A stretch of 15,056 nt of DNA from 13-2-20CM-66-19 sp036273735 (lineage in GTDB: Bacteria > Pseudomonadota > Gammaproteobacteria > Steroidobacterales > Steroidobacteraceae), in NCBI GenBank assembly GCA_036273735.1, contig DASUHA010000150.1, positions 1-15,056 on the forward strand, given 5' to 3'. Positions 7,170 through 12,842 of this stretch are shown piece after piece (the first letter of the stretch is position 1; each line of letters opens with the position of its first letter). The notes under the pieces are model-generated. The model saw only the letters and a program-made list of their open reading frames with translations, made no database searches and was not told the DNA's origin. Position numbers and translations under genes: made by a program.

Positions 7170-8089
7170 GACGCACTCCCTCCTGCCGCCGCCGGATCGA
7201 CTGCCTGCGGTCCGCGCTCGGCGTCGCTGCTCGGCTCGGGCCCGGCGCTACTCGCCGCAGCGGCACTGGGATCCGCGCCGGCTTCAGCGGCGGTGACGGG
7301 TGGTCGCGGCGGCAGTCGTGCTTCCTCCTCACGGCGGATCATCTCGCCGGCAAGCGCGAGGTACGCGAGAGCGCCCCGCGACTCCTTGTCGTGAAACAAC
7401 ACCGGCCGGCCGAACGATGGCGCCTCCGCGAGGCGGATGTTGCGCGGAATGACCGTGCGGAAGACCTTGTCGCCGAAATGCATGAGGAGCTGCGCGCTGA
7501 CCTCGTTCGAGAGGTTGTTTCGCGGGTCGAACATGGTGCGCAGGATACCCTCGATCTCCAGCTGCGGGTTGGCGGCGACCCTGATCTGCTCGATCGTGCC
7601 GAGCAGGGCCGACAGGCCCTCGAGCGCGTAATACTCGCACTGCATGGGAATGAGCACGCTGTCGGCGGCGACGAGCGAATTCACGGTCAGCATGTTGAGC
7701 GCCGGCGGACAGTCGATGAGGATCACGTCGTAGTTGCCGCGTACCGGCTCGAGCGCGCGGCGCAGACGCGTCTCACGGCCGATGGTCTGGGTGAGAAGCC
7801 TCACCTCGGCGGATGTCAGATCCTGGTTGGCGGGCAGCAGCGCATATCCCCCCTGCTCCACGCCGCAGAGCGCCGAGGCCAGCTCGGCCTCGCCGAGCAG
7901 CACCTCACAGGAGCCGCGCTCGAGCTGCGCCTTGTCGATGCCGCTGCCCATGGTGGCGTTGCCCTGCGGATCGAGGTCCATCAGCAGGACGCGGCGGCGG
8001 GTAGCCGCGAGCGAGGCGGCCAGATTGACCGCGGTCGTGGTCTTACCGACGCCGCCTTTCTGGTTGGCGACCGCGATGACGCGCTTCAT
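7166..8089 (-). CDS. parA: Chromosome-partitioning ATPase ParA (Soj-like)
   Basis: Dimerising ATPase that binds the nucleoid non-specifically and moves ParB-parS complexes. The protein is 307 aa, against about 255-265 usual. The deviant Walker A KGGVGKTT (11-18) includes the signature lysine K11. Walker A' LLMDLDPQG (35-43) and Walker B VILIDCPPAL are present, as is the GLSALLGTIEQ segment. The last roughly 48 residues (from about 260, after EEEARL) are a Pro/Ala/Ser-rich, low-complexity tail absent from typical homologues. The frame is intact and the tail DNA carries the parB ribosome-binding site. No clear Shine-Dalgarno is seen before the ATG at 8089, but the MKRVIAVANQKGG start is standard for the family. 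Confidence 0.97.
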   Translation of the reverse strand: MKRVIAVANQKGGVGKTTTAVNLAASLAATRRRVLLMDLDPQGNATMGSGIDKAQLERGSCEVLLGEAELASALCGVEQGGYALLPANQDLTSAEVRLLTQTIGRETRLRRALEPVRGNYDVILIDCPPALNMLTVNSLVAADSVLIPMQCEYYALEGLSALLGTIEQIRVAANPQLEIEGILRTMFDPRNNLSNEVSAQLLMHFGDKVFRTVIPRNIRLAEAPSFGRPVLFHDKESRGALAYLALAGEMIRREEEARLPPRPPVTAAEAGADPSAAAASSAGPEPSSDAERGPQAVDPAAAGGSAS

Positions 8090-8123
8090 GCGCGAGAGTG
8101 TACTTCACCCTGTTTGTCGATTG

Positions 8124-8151
8124 GCTGCAACAGGCCTGCGGCCGTTGCAGC
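8124..8151 (-). promoter_or_regulatory. Long near-perfect hairpin upstream of parA
   Basis: Perfect 8-bp arms GCTGCAAC/GTTGCAGC enclose a second 4-bp pairing GGCC/GGCC around a GCA loop, with a single unpaired T. It ends 34 bp before the parA start. No T-run follows on either strand, so it is not a typical terminator. It could be a DNA operator (for example for autoregulation) or a structured element of the parA leader. It is not a parS site: the sequence does not match the GTTTCACGTGAAAC core. Confidence 0.5.
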
Positions 8152-8182
8152 GAGCATCTGCGCGTCCTCGTTCGACCCCGCA

Positions 8183-8203
8183 GGCGCGGGAGCGGCCCGC
8201 GCC
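8183..8203 (-). terminator. GC-rich hairpin after the leucine dehydrogenase gene
   Basis: Perfect 8-bp stem GGCGCGGG/CCCGCGCC with a five-base loop, 42 bp beyond the dehydrogenase stop codon. There is no T-run, so intrinsic termination is uncertain. Its position before parA suggests separation of the two transcripts. Confidence 0.4.
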
Positions 8204-8220
8204 CGCTTCCGGCAAGCTTG

Positions 8221-8257
8221 GGCCACCTTCTCTAGAGCACCTTCTCTAGGCCACCTT
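8221..8257. repeat. 14-bp tandem repeat across the dehydrogenase stop codon
   Basis: On the minus strand a 14-bp unit (AAGGTGGCCTAGAG) is followed by a close copy (AAGGTGCTCTAGAG) and a partial third copy (AAGGTGGCC). The first unit contains the end of the dehydrogenase gene, AAG GTG GCC TAG. Because 14 is not a multiple of three, each copy is in a different frame. It looks like a recent replication-slippage duplication. Confidence 0.8.
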
Positions 8258-9388
8258 GCGTCGGGTCCCCATGGCGAGGCGATCGCGAGCCATGTGGTCG
8301 GCTACGCTGCTCGTGGGGCGGGACTCGCGGCGAGCGCGCTCGAAGATCTCTGTGAGACGCACGGGAATCTTTTCGATCTCCGCCCTCACCTGAGCCGCAT
8401 TCGTGCCGCCCTGGTACTCGTGGGCGACGCTGATGATCCCGCCCGCATTGATCACGTAGTCGGGCGCGTAGAGGATCCCTGCCCGCATCAGTGCCTCACC
8501 ATCCTCGTCTCGGGCGAGCTGATTGTTCGCCGCCCCTGCGACCACGCGCGCCCGCAGTCTCGGGATGGAATGCGCATCGAGCACCGCACCCAGAGCACAG
8601 GGGGCGACGACATCGACGTCCTCGAAGAGAATCGATTCGGCCGCTACTTCCTGCGCGCCGAGCTCCTGACAGACGCGCTGCACCGCAGCAGCACGTGCAT
8701 CGGCAACCCGAAGCAATGCGCCTTCCGCGGCAAGCAGGCGGCACAGCGGGTACCCGACCCCACCCAGCCCCTGCACCGCGATCCGGATTCCCTCCACGCT
8801 GGCCCGACCGAGGCGGACGCGTACGGCCGCCTCGAGGCCGAGAAACACTCCGAAAGCGGTTTTCGGCCCCGGGTCGCCGCCCACCTGCATGAGCGAATCG
8901 CCGAGCCCGGACGGGATATCCGAGTCGGGAGCGCTGCCGCCAGGCAGAGCCAGCGGTACCGCACCGTCCATGCCGTGTCGGGGCAGCCCGGTCACGAACG
9001 GTGTGACGCAGGCCACCTGCTCCATGTCTCGTGTAGTCGTTCCGACGTCTTCCGCCGTGATATAGCGACCGCCCAGAGAATCGACCAGCCGCCCGAACGC
9101 TTCCATCCGCTGCCGGGTCTTCTCCCGTGAATCGCCGACGATCACGGCCTTGCCGCCGCCGAAGGGGAGCTCCGCCATCGCGTTCTTGTAGCTCATCCCG
9201 CGGGAAAGGCGCAGCGCGTCGGAAACAGCGTCAGAAAGACCGGCATAGGGCCACATGCGGCAGCCGCCTGCGGACGGACCCAATACGGTGGAGTGGATGG
9301 CGATCACGGCGCGCAGTCCCGAGGCTGCATCGAACCCGAATACCACCTGCTCGTGACCGTCGAAATCGCGCATCTCGAAGAGGTCCAT
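8246..9388 (-). CDS. Leucine dehydrogenase family (Glu/Leu/Phe/Val dehydrogenase)
   Basis: NAD+-dependent amino-acid dehydrogenase; the closest family is leucine dehydrogenase, which deaminates Leu, Val and Ile to 2-oxo acids and ammonium. Family motifs are GGCRMWPY (41-48), substrate-binding K68 in MSYKNA, catalytic K80 in LPFGGGKAVI and D114 in AEDVGTT. The Rossmann fold has GLGGVG (207-212), and APDYVINAGGIISVA (308-322) follows. K68 and K80 have the same numbers as in Bacillus leucine dehydrogenase, supporting the ATG at 9388, which has GGAG 8 nt upstream. The protein is 380 aa, against about 345-370 usual. The excess is a segment at about 138-168 between the domains. It is divergent from an Lrp-type regulator, a plausible controller. 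Valine or phenylalanine specificity cannot be excluded. Confidence 0.93.
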   Translation of the reverse strand: MDLFEMRDFDGHEQVVFGFDAASGLRAVIAIHSTVLGPSAGGCRMWPYAGLSDAVSDALRLSRGMSYKNAMAELPFGGGKAVIVGDSREKTRQRMEAFGRLVDSLGGRYITAEDVGTTTRDMEQVACVTPFVTGLPRHGMDGAVPLALPGGSAPDSDIPSGLGDSLMQVGGDPGPKTAFGVFLGLEAAVRVRLGRASVEGIRIAVQGLGGVGYPLCRLLAAEGALLRVADARAAAVQRVCQELGAQEVAAESILFEDVDVVAPCALGAVLDAHSIPRLRARVVAGAANNQLARDEDGEALMRAGILYAPDYVINAGGIISVAHEYQGGTNAAQVRAEIEKIPVRLTEIFERARRESRPTSSVADHMARDRLAMGTRRKVA

Positions 9389-9451
9389 GCCTCATGCTCC
9401 GCCAAACCCGGGGCTATCCACGTTACCCGCCGCCCCCTGCAAGGCGCGTAA

Positions 9452-9467
9452 CAAAGGTTGCCCTTTG
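9452..9467. promoter_or_regulatory. Perfect palindrome in the dehydrogenase/lrp divergent spacer
   Basis: CAAAGG TTGC CCTTTG: 6-bp perfect arms with a 4-bp centre, lying over the proposed -35 of the regulator gene. Its size and position fit an operator bound by the adjacent Lrp-type protein. This is inference only. Confidence 0.45.
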
Positions 9468-9486
9468 GCGCACTACGATGAATCAT
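9458..9486 (+). promoter_or_regulatory. Candidate promoter of the Lrp-type gene
   Basis: TTGCCC (9458-9463), a 17-bp spacer and AATCAT (9481-9486), each four of six consensus bases. A start near 9493 would give a leader of about 29 nt before the ATG at 9522. It overlaps the symmetrical elements described separately, so autoregulation is possible. Confidence 0.35.
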
Positions 9487-9499
9487 TCATTGCACTACG
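9470..9499. promoter_or_regulatory. Direct repeats flanking a palindrome, candidate Lrp operator
   Basis: Two identical GCACTACG octamers (9470-9477 and 9492-9499) are spaced 22 bp apart, about two helical turns, and so lie on one DNA face. Exactly between them is a perfect palindrome ATGAAT-C-ATTCAT (9478-9490). Lrp/AsnC octamers commonly wrap DNA at phased sites, so this layout fits an operator array in the shared regulatory region of the divergent pair. Confidence 0.5.
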
Positions 9500-9521
9500 G
9501 GCTTCATACGCGAGATGAGCA

Positions 9522-9989
9522 ATGCAGGCGGACCTCGACCGCGGCGACGCGCGGATTCTCGATCTGATCCAGGAGCATGGCGACCTCTCCGCCGCGGAGA
9601 TCGCGGAGCGTCTGGGCATGACGGCATCGACGTGCTGGCGGCGGGTGAGCCGGCTGCAGGAGCTGGGCGTCATCCGCAAGCGGGTGGCGCTCCTCGATCG
9701 CGAGAAGGTCGGGCTCAATGTGGTCGTTTTCTCGCACGTGAAGCTGAGCGGCCATGGACGCGATGCGCTGCTCAAGTTCGAACAGGCCGTGCGGCAGCAT
9801 CCCGAGATCCTCGAGTGCTACACGCTCATGGGCGAGACCGACTTCCTGCTCCGCATCGTCTGCCGAGACATCAAGGCGTATGAGGCATTCTTCCTCGACC
9901 ATCTGTCGCGCTTCCCGGGCGTACAGTCAGTACATTCCTCCATCGCGCTCTCGGTCATCAAGGAGACGACCGCCCTGCCACTGCGTTGA
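9522..9989 (+). CDS. Lrp/AsnC family transcriptional regulator
   Basis: Leucine-responsive-type regulator, 155 aa, the usual family size. The N-terminal helix-turn-helix (about 1-55) begins LDRGDARILDLIQEHGDLSA and has the recognition region MTASTCWRRVSRLQELGVI. The C-terminal ligand-binding RAM domain (about 65-145) carries GETDFLLRIV at the effector/oligomer interface. The ATG at 9522 has only a weak purine-rich site, but it gives the family N-terminus exactly. It is divergent from a leucine-dehydrogenase-family gene, so it probably senses a branched-chain amino acid and controls that gene, like BkdR and Lrp in their own contexts. It ends 3 bp before a strong hairpin. Confidence 0.95.
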   Translation: MQADLDRGDARILDLIQEHGDLSAAEIAERLGMTASTCWRRVSRLQELGVIRKRVALLDREKVGLNVVVFSHVKLSGHGRDALLKFEQAVRQHPEILECYTLMGETDFLLRIVCRDIKAYEAFFLDHLSRFPGVQSVHSSIALSVIKETTALPLR

Positions 9990-9992
9990 TTG

Positions 9993-10147
9993 GCGTAAAG
10001 TCGCCGAGGCGCTTTACGCAGCCAACCGTGTGGCTTTGTCGACCTCGCGGCCCACAAAATCGCCGGGAGCGATTTTGGACGGTGCGAAGCAGGGGCGCCG
10101 CAGGAGCGAGGCCCAGGAGGGGCCGAGCAACGGCGGCCTTGGGCCGC
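9993..10147. repeat. Cluster of hairpins between lrp and rsmG, candidate dispersed repeat
   Basis: This convergent spacer consists of consecutive inverted repeats. GCGTAAAG/CTTTACGC (9993-10019) has an inner CGC/GCG pairing. AGCCA/TGGCT (10020-10035) is followed by TTTGT. CAAAATCGC/GCGATTTTG (10055-10077) comes next, and GCGGCC/GGCCGC (10133-10147) is the last. No start-stop frame here looks like a real gene. The layout resembles intergenic palindromic repeat families (REP/BIME-like), but copy number elsewhere in the genome cannot be seen. Confidence 0.45.
10055..10077. terminator. Bidirectional intrinsic terminator between lrp and rsmG
   Basis: Perfect 9-bp stem CAAAATCGC/GCGATTTTG with a five-base loop (CGGGA). 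The A-run on the left arm and T-run on the right arm let it work in both directions, as suits two converging genes. It is 65 bp past the lrp stop and 89 bp past the rsmG stop. Confidence 0.7.
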
Positions 10148-10166
10148 TTCATCAGGTGCTTTCGAT

Positions 10167-10793
10167 TTAATGCAGAGGCCCACGGGTGAGCACAATTAGG
10201 CAGCGGGACTCCGCCAGCCCGGGCACCGTGAGCGTGTGCGACTCGGCCACGCGCCACGCGGGTGGCAGGGCGTCGAGCTCGCTCGTCGGCCACTTCCCCT
10301 TCATCGCGAGCACGCGGGTCTCGGTGCCACAAAGCGGCGCGACCGTCTCCAGCAGCTGTGGCAGGGAAGCGAACGCGCGCGCGAGCACGGTGTCGAAAGG
10401 CCGTTCGGGGCGCAGCATCTCAGCGCGCGCCTGCATGGGCTCCGCGTTCACGAGGCCGAGGGTCCGCACCGCATGCGAGACGAAACGGATCTTCTTGCCG
10501 TTCGAGTCGATGAGGGTGAACCGGCGCTCCGGGTTGACCAATGCGAGCGGCAGCCCCGGGAAACCTGCGCCCGTGCCGACATCGGCGATGGCGGTGCCGT
10601 GCAGATGGCGGTGGACGGTCAGGCTGTCGAGCACATGATGGCTGATCATGCTCTCGAGGTCTGCGATGGCAGTGAGATTGTACTGGCGGTTCCAATGCGC
10701 CAGCTCCTCGAGGAGCTGGCGCAGTCGGGCAGCATCGTGCTCAGTCAGCGCCACACCGAGAGCGGCAGCATCGTGTACCAGACGCTGAAGCAT
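10167..10793 (-). CDS. rsmG: 16S rRNA (guanine527-N7)-methyltransferase RsmG (GidB)
   Basis: SAM-dependent methyltransferase that puts the N7 methyl group on G527 of 16S rRNA in the 530 loop; loss of it gives low-level streptomycin resistance in other bacteria. The protein is 208 aa (E. coli 207). YNLTAI and HHVLDSL lie before the SAM-binding motif DVGTGAGFPGLPLAL (71-85), then LIDSNGKKIRFV (94-105). The ATG at 10793 has no good ribosome-binding site: AAAGGGA is about 14 nt upstream. It is usually second in an mnmG-rsmG-parA-parB cluster. Here mnmG is missing and a divergent response regulator begins 23 bp away. parA is still downstream, but behind two extra genes. Confidence 0.97.
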   Translation of the reverse strand: MLQRLVHDAAALGVALTEHDAARLRQLLEELAHWNRQYNLTAIADLESMISHHVLDSLTVHRHLHGTAIADVGTGAGFPGLPLALVNPERRFTLIDSNGKKIRFVSHAVRTLGLVNAEPMQARAEMLRPERPFDTVLARAFASLPQLLETVAPLCGTETRVLAMKGKWPTSELDALPPAWRVAESHTLTVPGLAESRCLIVLTRGPLH

Positions 10794-10816
10794 CGATCGA
10801 TCATAGTCCCTTTCGA

Positions 10817-11476
10817 ATGAGACTGCTTCTGGTAGAAGACGACGCCATGATCGGCGAAGCGATCCGCACGGGCCTCAGGCGGGAAGGCTTCACCGTGGAC
10901 TGGGTATATGACGGTGAGTCAGCTCTGCAGGTGCTGCGGACGGAGAGCTTCGACCTGCTGCTGCTGGATCTGGGTCTCCCGCGCCGTGGAGGCCTCGAGG
11001 TTTTGACTGCGGCCCGCGCACGAGGACATGACCTGCCGGTCCTCATCATCACCGCACGCGATGCCGTCTCTGACAGGGTCCAGGGCCTGGATGCCGGCGC
11101 CGACGACTACCTGGTAAAGCCGTTCGATCTCGACGAGCTCGCGGCGCGCATCCGTGCACTCCTGCGCCGGAAATCCGGGCGCACCGCCTCTGCGGTCGAG
11201 CATCTCGGCGTGGCGCTCGATCCCGCCACGCACGGGGTGACGCGCGACGGCCGGGAGATCGCGCTCTCGCCGAAGGAGTTCGCGCTGCTGCAGCTGCTGA
11301 TGGAGCGGCCGGGAACCATCCTCTCGCGCAGCCGCATCGAGGACCGCCTGTATGGCTGGGGTGAAGAGGTCGAGAGCAATGCCGTCGAGGTGCACATCCA
11401 CGGCCTGCGTCGCAAGCTCGGCGCCGACTTCATCCTCAACGTGCGCGGCGTCGGCTATCGGGTGCGGCCCACATGA
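10817..11476 (+). CDS. OmpR/PhoB-family response regulator (QseB/PmrA-like)
   Basis: DNA-binding response regulator of a two-component system, 219 aa. In the receiver domain (1-115) are the acidic pocket E7-D8-D9, phospho-acceptor D51 (LLLLDLGLP), T79 and K101 (YLVKPF). The winged-helix DNA-binding domain (about 130-217) runs from LSPKEFALLQLLM through the recognition region NAVEVHIHGLRRKLG to VRGVGYRV. LYGWGEEVESNAVEVH is the QseB/PmrA-type signature. Its stop overlaps the kinase start by 4 bp (ATGA). No Shine-Dalgarno precedes the ATG at 10817, and only 23 bp separate it from the divergent rsmG. Target genes are unknown; the secreted protein downstream is a possible but unproven one. Confidence 0.96.
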   Translation: MRLLLVEDDAMIGEAIRTGLRREGFTVDWVYDGESALQVLRTESFDLLLLDLGLPRRGGLEVLTAARARGHDLPVLIITARDAVSDRVQGLDAGADDYLVKPFDLDELAARIRALLRRKSGRTASAVEHLGVALDPATHGVTRDGREIALSPKEFALLQLLMERPGTILSRSRIEDRLYGWGEEVESNAVEVHIHGLRRKLGADFILNVRGVGYRVRPT

Positions 11477-12792
11477 GAGTGAGCTCACTGCGCGCGCGCC
11501 TGCTCGCATGGCTCCTGGGCGGGGTCGTGCTGGTGGGCGTACTCGGCGGCCTCGTGGTCTATCGCAACGCACTGGCGGAGGCCAGTGCGTTCTTCGACTA
11601 TCACCTGAAGGAGACGGCCCTCATCCTGAGGGACCAGCCGGTCGATTATCATTGGCCACCCCCGATTCCCTCCAACAACGCGGCCTATGACTTCGTCGTG
11701 CAGGTCTGGACGCTCGACGGCGAGCTCATCTACATGTCGCGCCCGCACACGGTGCTGCCCACTTTCACGACGATCGGATTCTCGACAGTCAACACCAGCA
11801 GCGGTCAGTGGCGGGTGTACGGCACGGAATCCCTGACCAAGGTCGTGCAGATCGCTCAGCCCATGAGTGTCCGCCGCCAGCAGGCGGCGCAGCTGGCGCT
11901 GCGTACGCTCGGGCCTTTCGCACTGCTCGTGCCGGTGTTGGGACTCATCGTATGGCTGGCCGTCGGTCACGCGCTGCAGCCGCTGCAGCGGCTGGCGAGG
12001 GCAGTCAAAGCGCGCCGGCTGAATGCGCTCGAGCCGCTGTCGGACGCGAGGCTGCCGGACGAGGTGCGCCCGCTCGTGGGCTCTCTGAACGATCTGCTCG
12101 TCCGCCTCACCGGCGCGCTCGATCGGGAGCGGGCCTTCATGGCCGATGCCGCTCACGAGCTGCGCACGCCACTCACGGCGCTGCACCTGCAGCTGGGTGC
12201 GCTGACGCGGGCGGGCACCGAGGCGGAGCGCACGGAGGCGATGGGCAAGCTCTCCGAGGGAGTCCAGCGCGCAATCCGTCTGGTAGAGCAGATGCTGGCG
12301 ATGGCGAGGCAGGAGCCTCGGGCGGAGCCGGTACGCACGGGTTTTGCGCTCGATGAGCTCGGTCGGGAAGTCGTCGCGGAGTTGGTGCCGCTGGCGGACT
12401 CGCGACAGATCGACCTGGGAATGTCGGAGGCGCAGCCGGTCATGGTCCGAGGCGAGCGGGACGCCGTCGCGACTCTGATCCGGAATCTGGTGGACAACGC
12501 GGTGCGCTATACGCCGGACGGAGGACGGGTGGACGTCTCGGTCGAGCGCTCGGCAGGAACACCGGCGCGGGGTCTGGTGAGAGTCGTTGACAACGGGCCG
12601 GGTATCCCGCCGGAGGAGCGGAAGCGGGTGTTCGACCGCTTCTACCGCAAGCCCGGAACGCCCTCGCCGGGGAGCGGACTGGGGCTGGCGATCGTGAAGG
12701 CGATCGCGACCGCCCACGGAGCAACAGTCGAGTTGGGCGAGGGAGCGGACGGGCAGGGCCTGGCGGTGACGATCGACTTTCCCGCGGAATGA
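11473..12792 (+). CDS. Sensor histidine kinase (QseC-like)
   Basis: Inner-membrane sensor kinase, 439 aa, partner of the response regulator whose stop it overlaps. A first membrane helix (about 8-30) is followed by a periplasmic sensor region (about 31-142; 2CSK_N type by resemblance, including QWRVYGT and VVQIAQP). The second helix (about 143-166) leads to a HAMP-like linker. The H-box is FMADAAHELRTPLTAL with phospho-acceptor H228. The ATP-binding domain has the N-box RNLVDNAVRYTP (N342), G1 box DNGPGIP (373-379), F-box VFDRFYR and G2 box GSGLGLAIV (400-408). All catalytic motifs are intact. The signal cannot be told from the sequence; homologues respond to metals, lipids or quinone-like cues. 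Confidence 0.96.
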   Translation: MRVSSLRARLLAWLLGGVVLVGVLGGLVVYRNALAEASAFFDYHLKETALILRDQPVDYHWPPPIPSNNAAYDFVVQVWTLDGELIYMSRPHTVLPTFTTIGFSTVNTSSGQWRVYGTESLTKVVQIAQPMSVRRQQAAQLALRTLGPFALLVPVLGLIVWLAVGHALQPLQRLARAVKARRLNALEPLSDARLPDEVRPLVGSLNDLLVRLTGALDRERAFMADAAHELRTPLTALHLQLGALTRAGTEAERTEAMGKLSEGVQRAIRLVEQMLAMARQEPRAEPVRTGFALDELGREVVAELVPLADSRQIDLGMSEAQPVMVRGERDAVATLIRNLVDNAVRYTPDGGRVDVSVERSAGTPARGLVRVVDNGPGIPPEERKRVFDRFYRKPGTPSPGSGLGLAIVKAIATAHGATVELGEGADGQGLAVTIDFPAE

Positions 12793-12794
12793 GC

Positions 12795-12824
12795 GGCGCT
12801 GCCGGACCCGGCAATCCCGGCGCC
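12795..12824. terminator. Nested GC-rich hairpin between converging genes
   Basis: Inner arms TGCCGG/CCGGCA (12800-12813) lie within outer arms GGCGC/GCGCC (12795-12799, 12820-12824), filling most of the 50-bp gap between the kinase and the S9-family gene. No T-run is present, so it is a probable but unproven terminator for both. Confidence 0.4.
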
Positions 12825-12842
12825 GGAATCCGCCGCAGACCG

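Noticed and set aside
7391..9130. Open frame of 579 codons on the plus strand, antisense to parA and the leucine dehydrogenase gene
   Set aside because: It lies wholly opposite two well-supported genes, has no recognisable domain, and long antisense frames are normal in GC-rich DNA.
9414..9422. CTATCCACG as a DnaA box marking an origin
   Set aside because: A single box with two mismatches, no cluster and no AT-rich unwinding stretch; proximity of parAB alone does not make it oriC.
9731..9744. CTCGCACGTGAAGC as a possible parS site
   Set aside because: Only 10 of 14 bases match GTTTCACGTGAAAC; apart from the CACGTG core it is poor, and it lies inside the lrp coding region.
9986..10189. Short frame of 67 codons in the lrp-rsmG spacer
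   Set aside because: It runs through consecutive hairpins, overlaps the rsmG end, has no ribosome-binding site and an Arg/Gly-rich composition typical of spurious frames.
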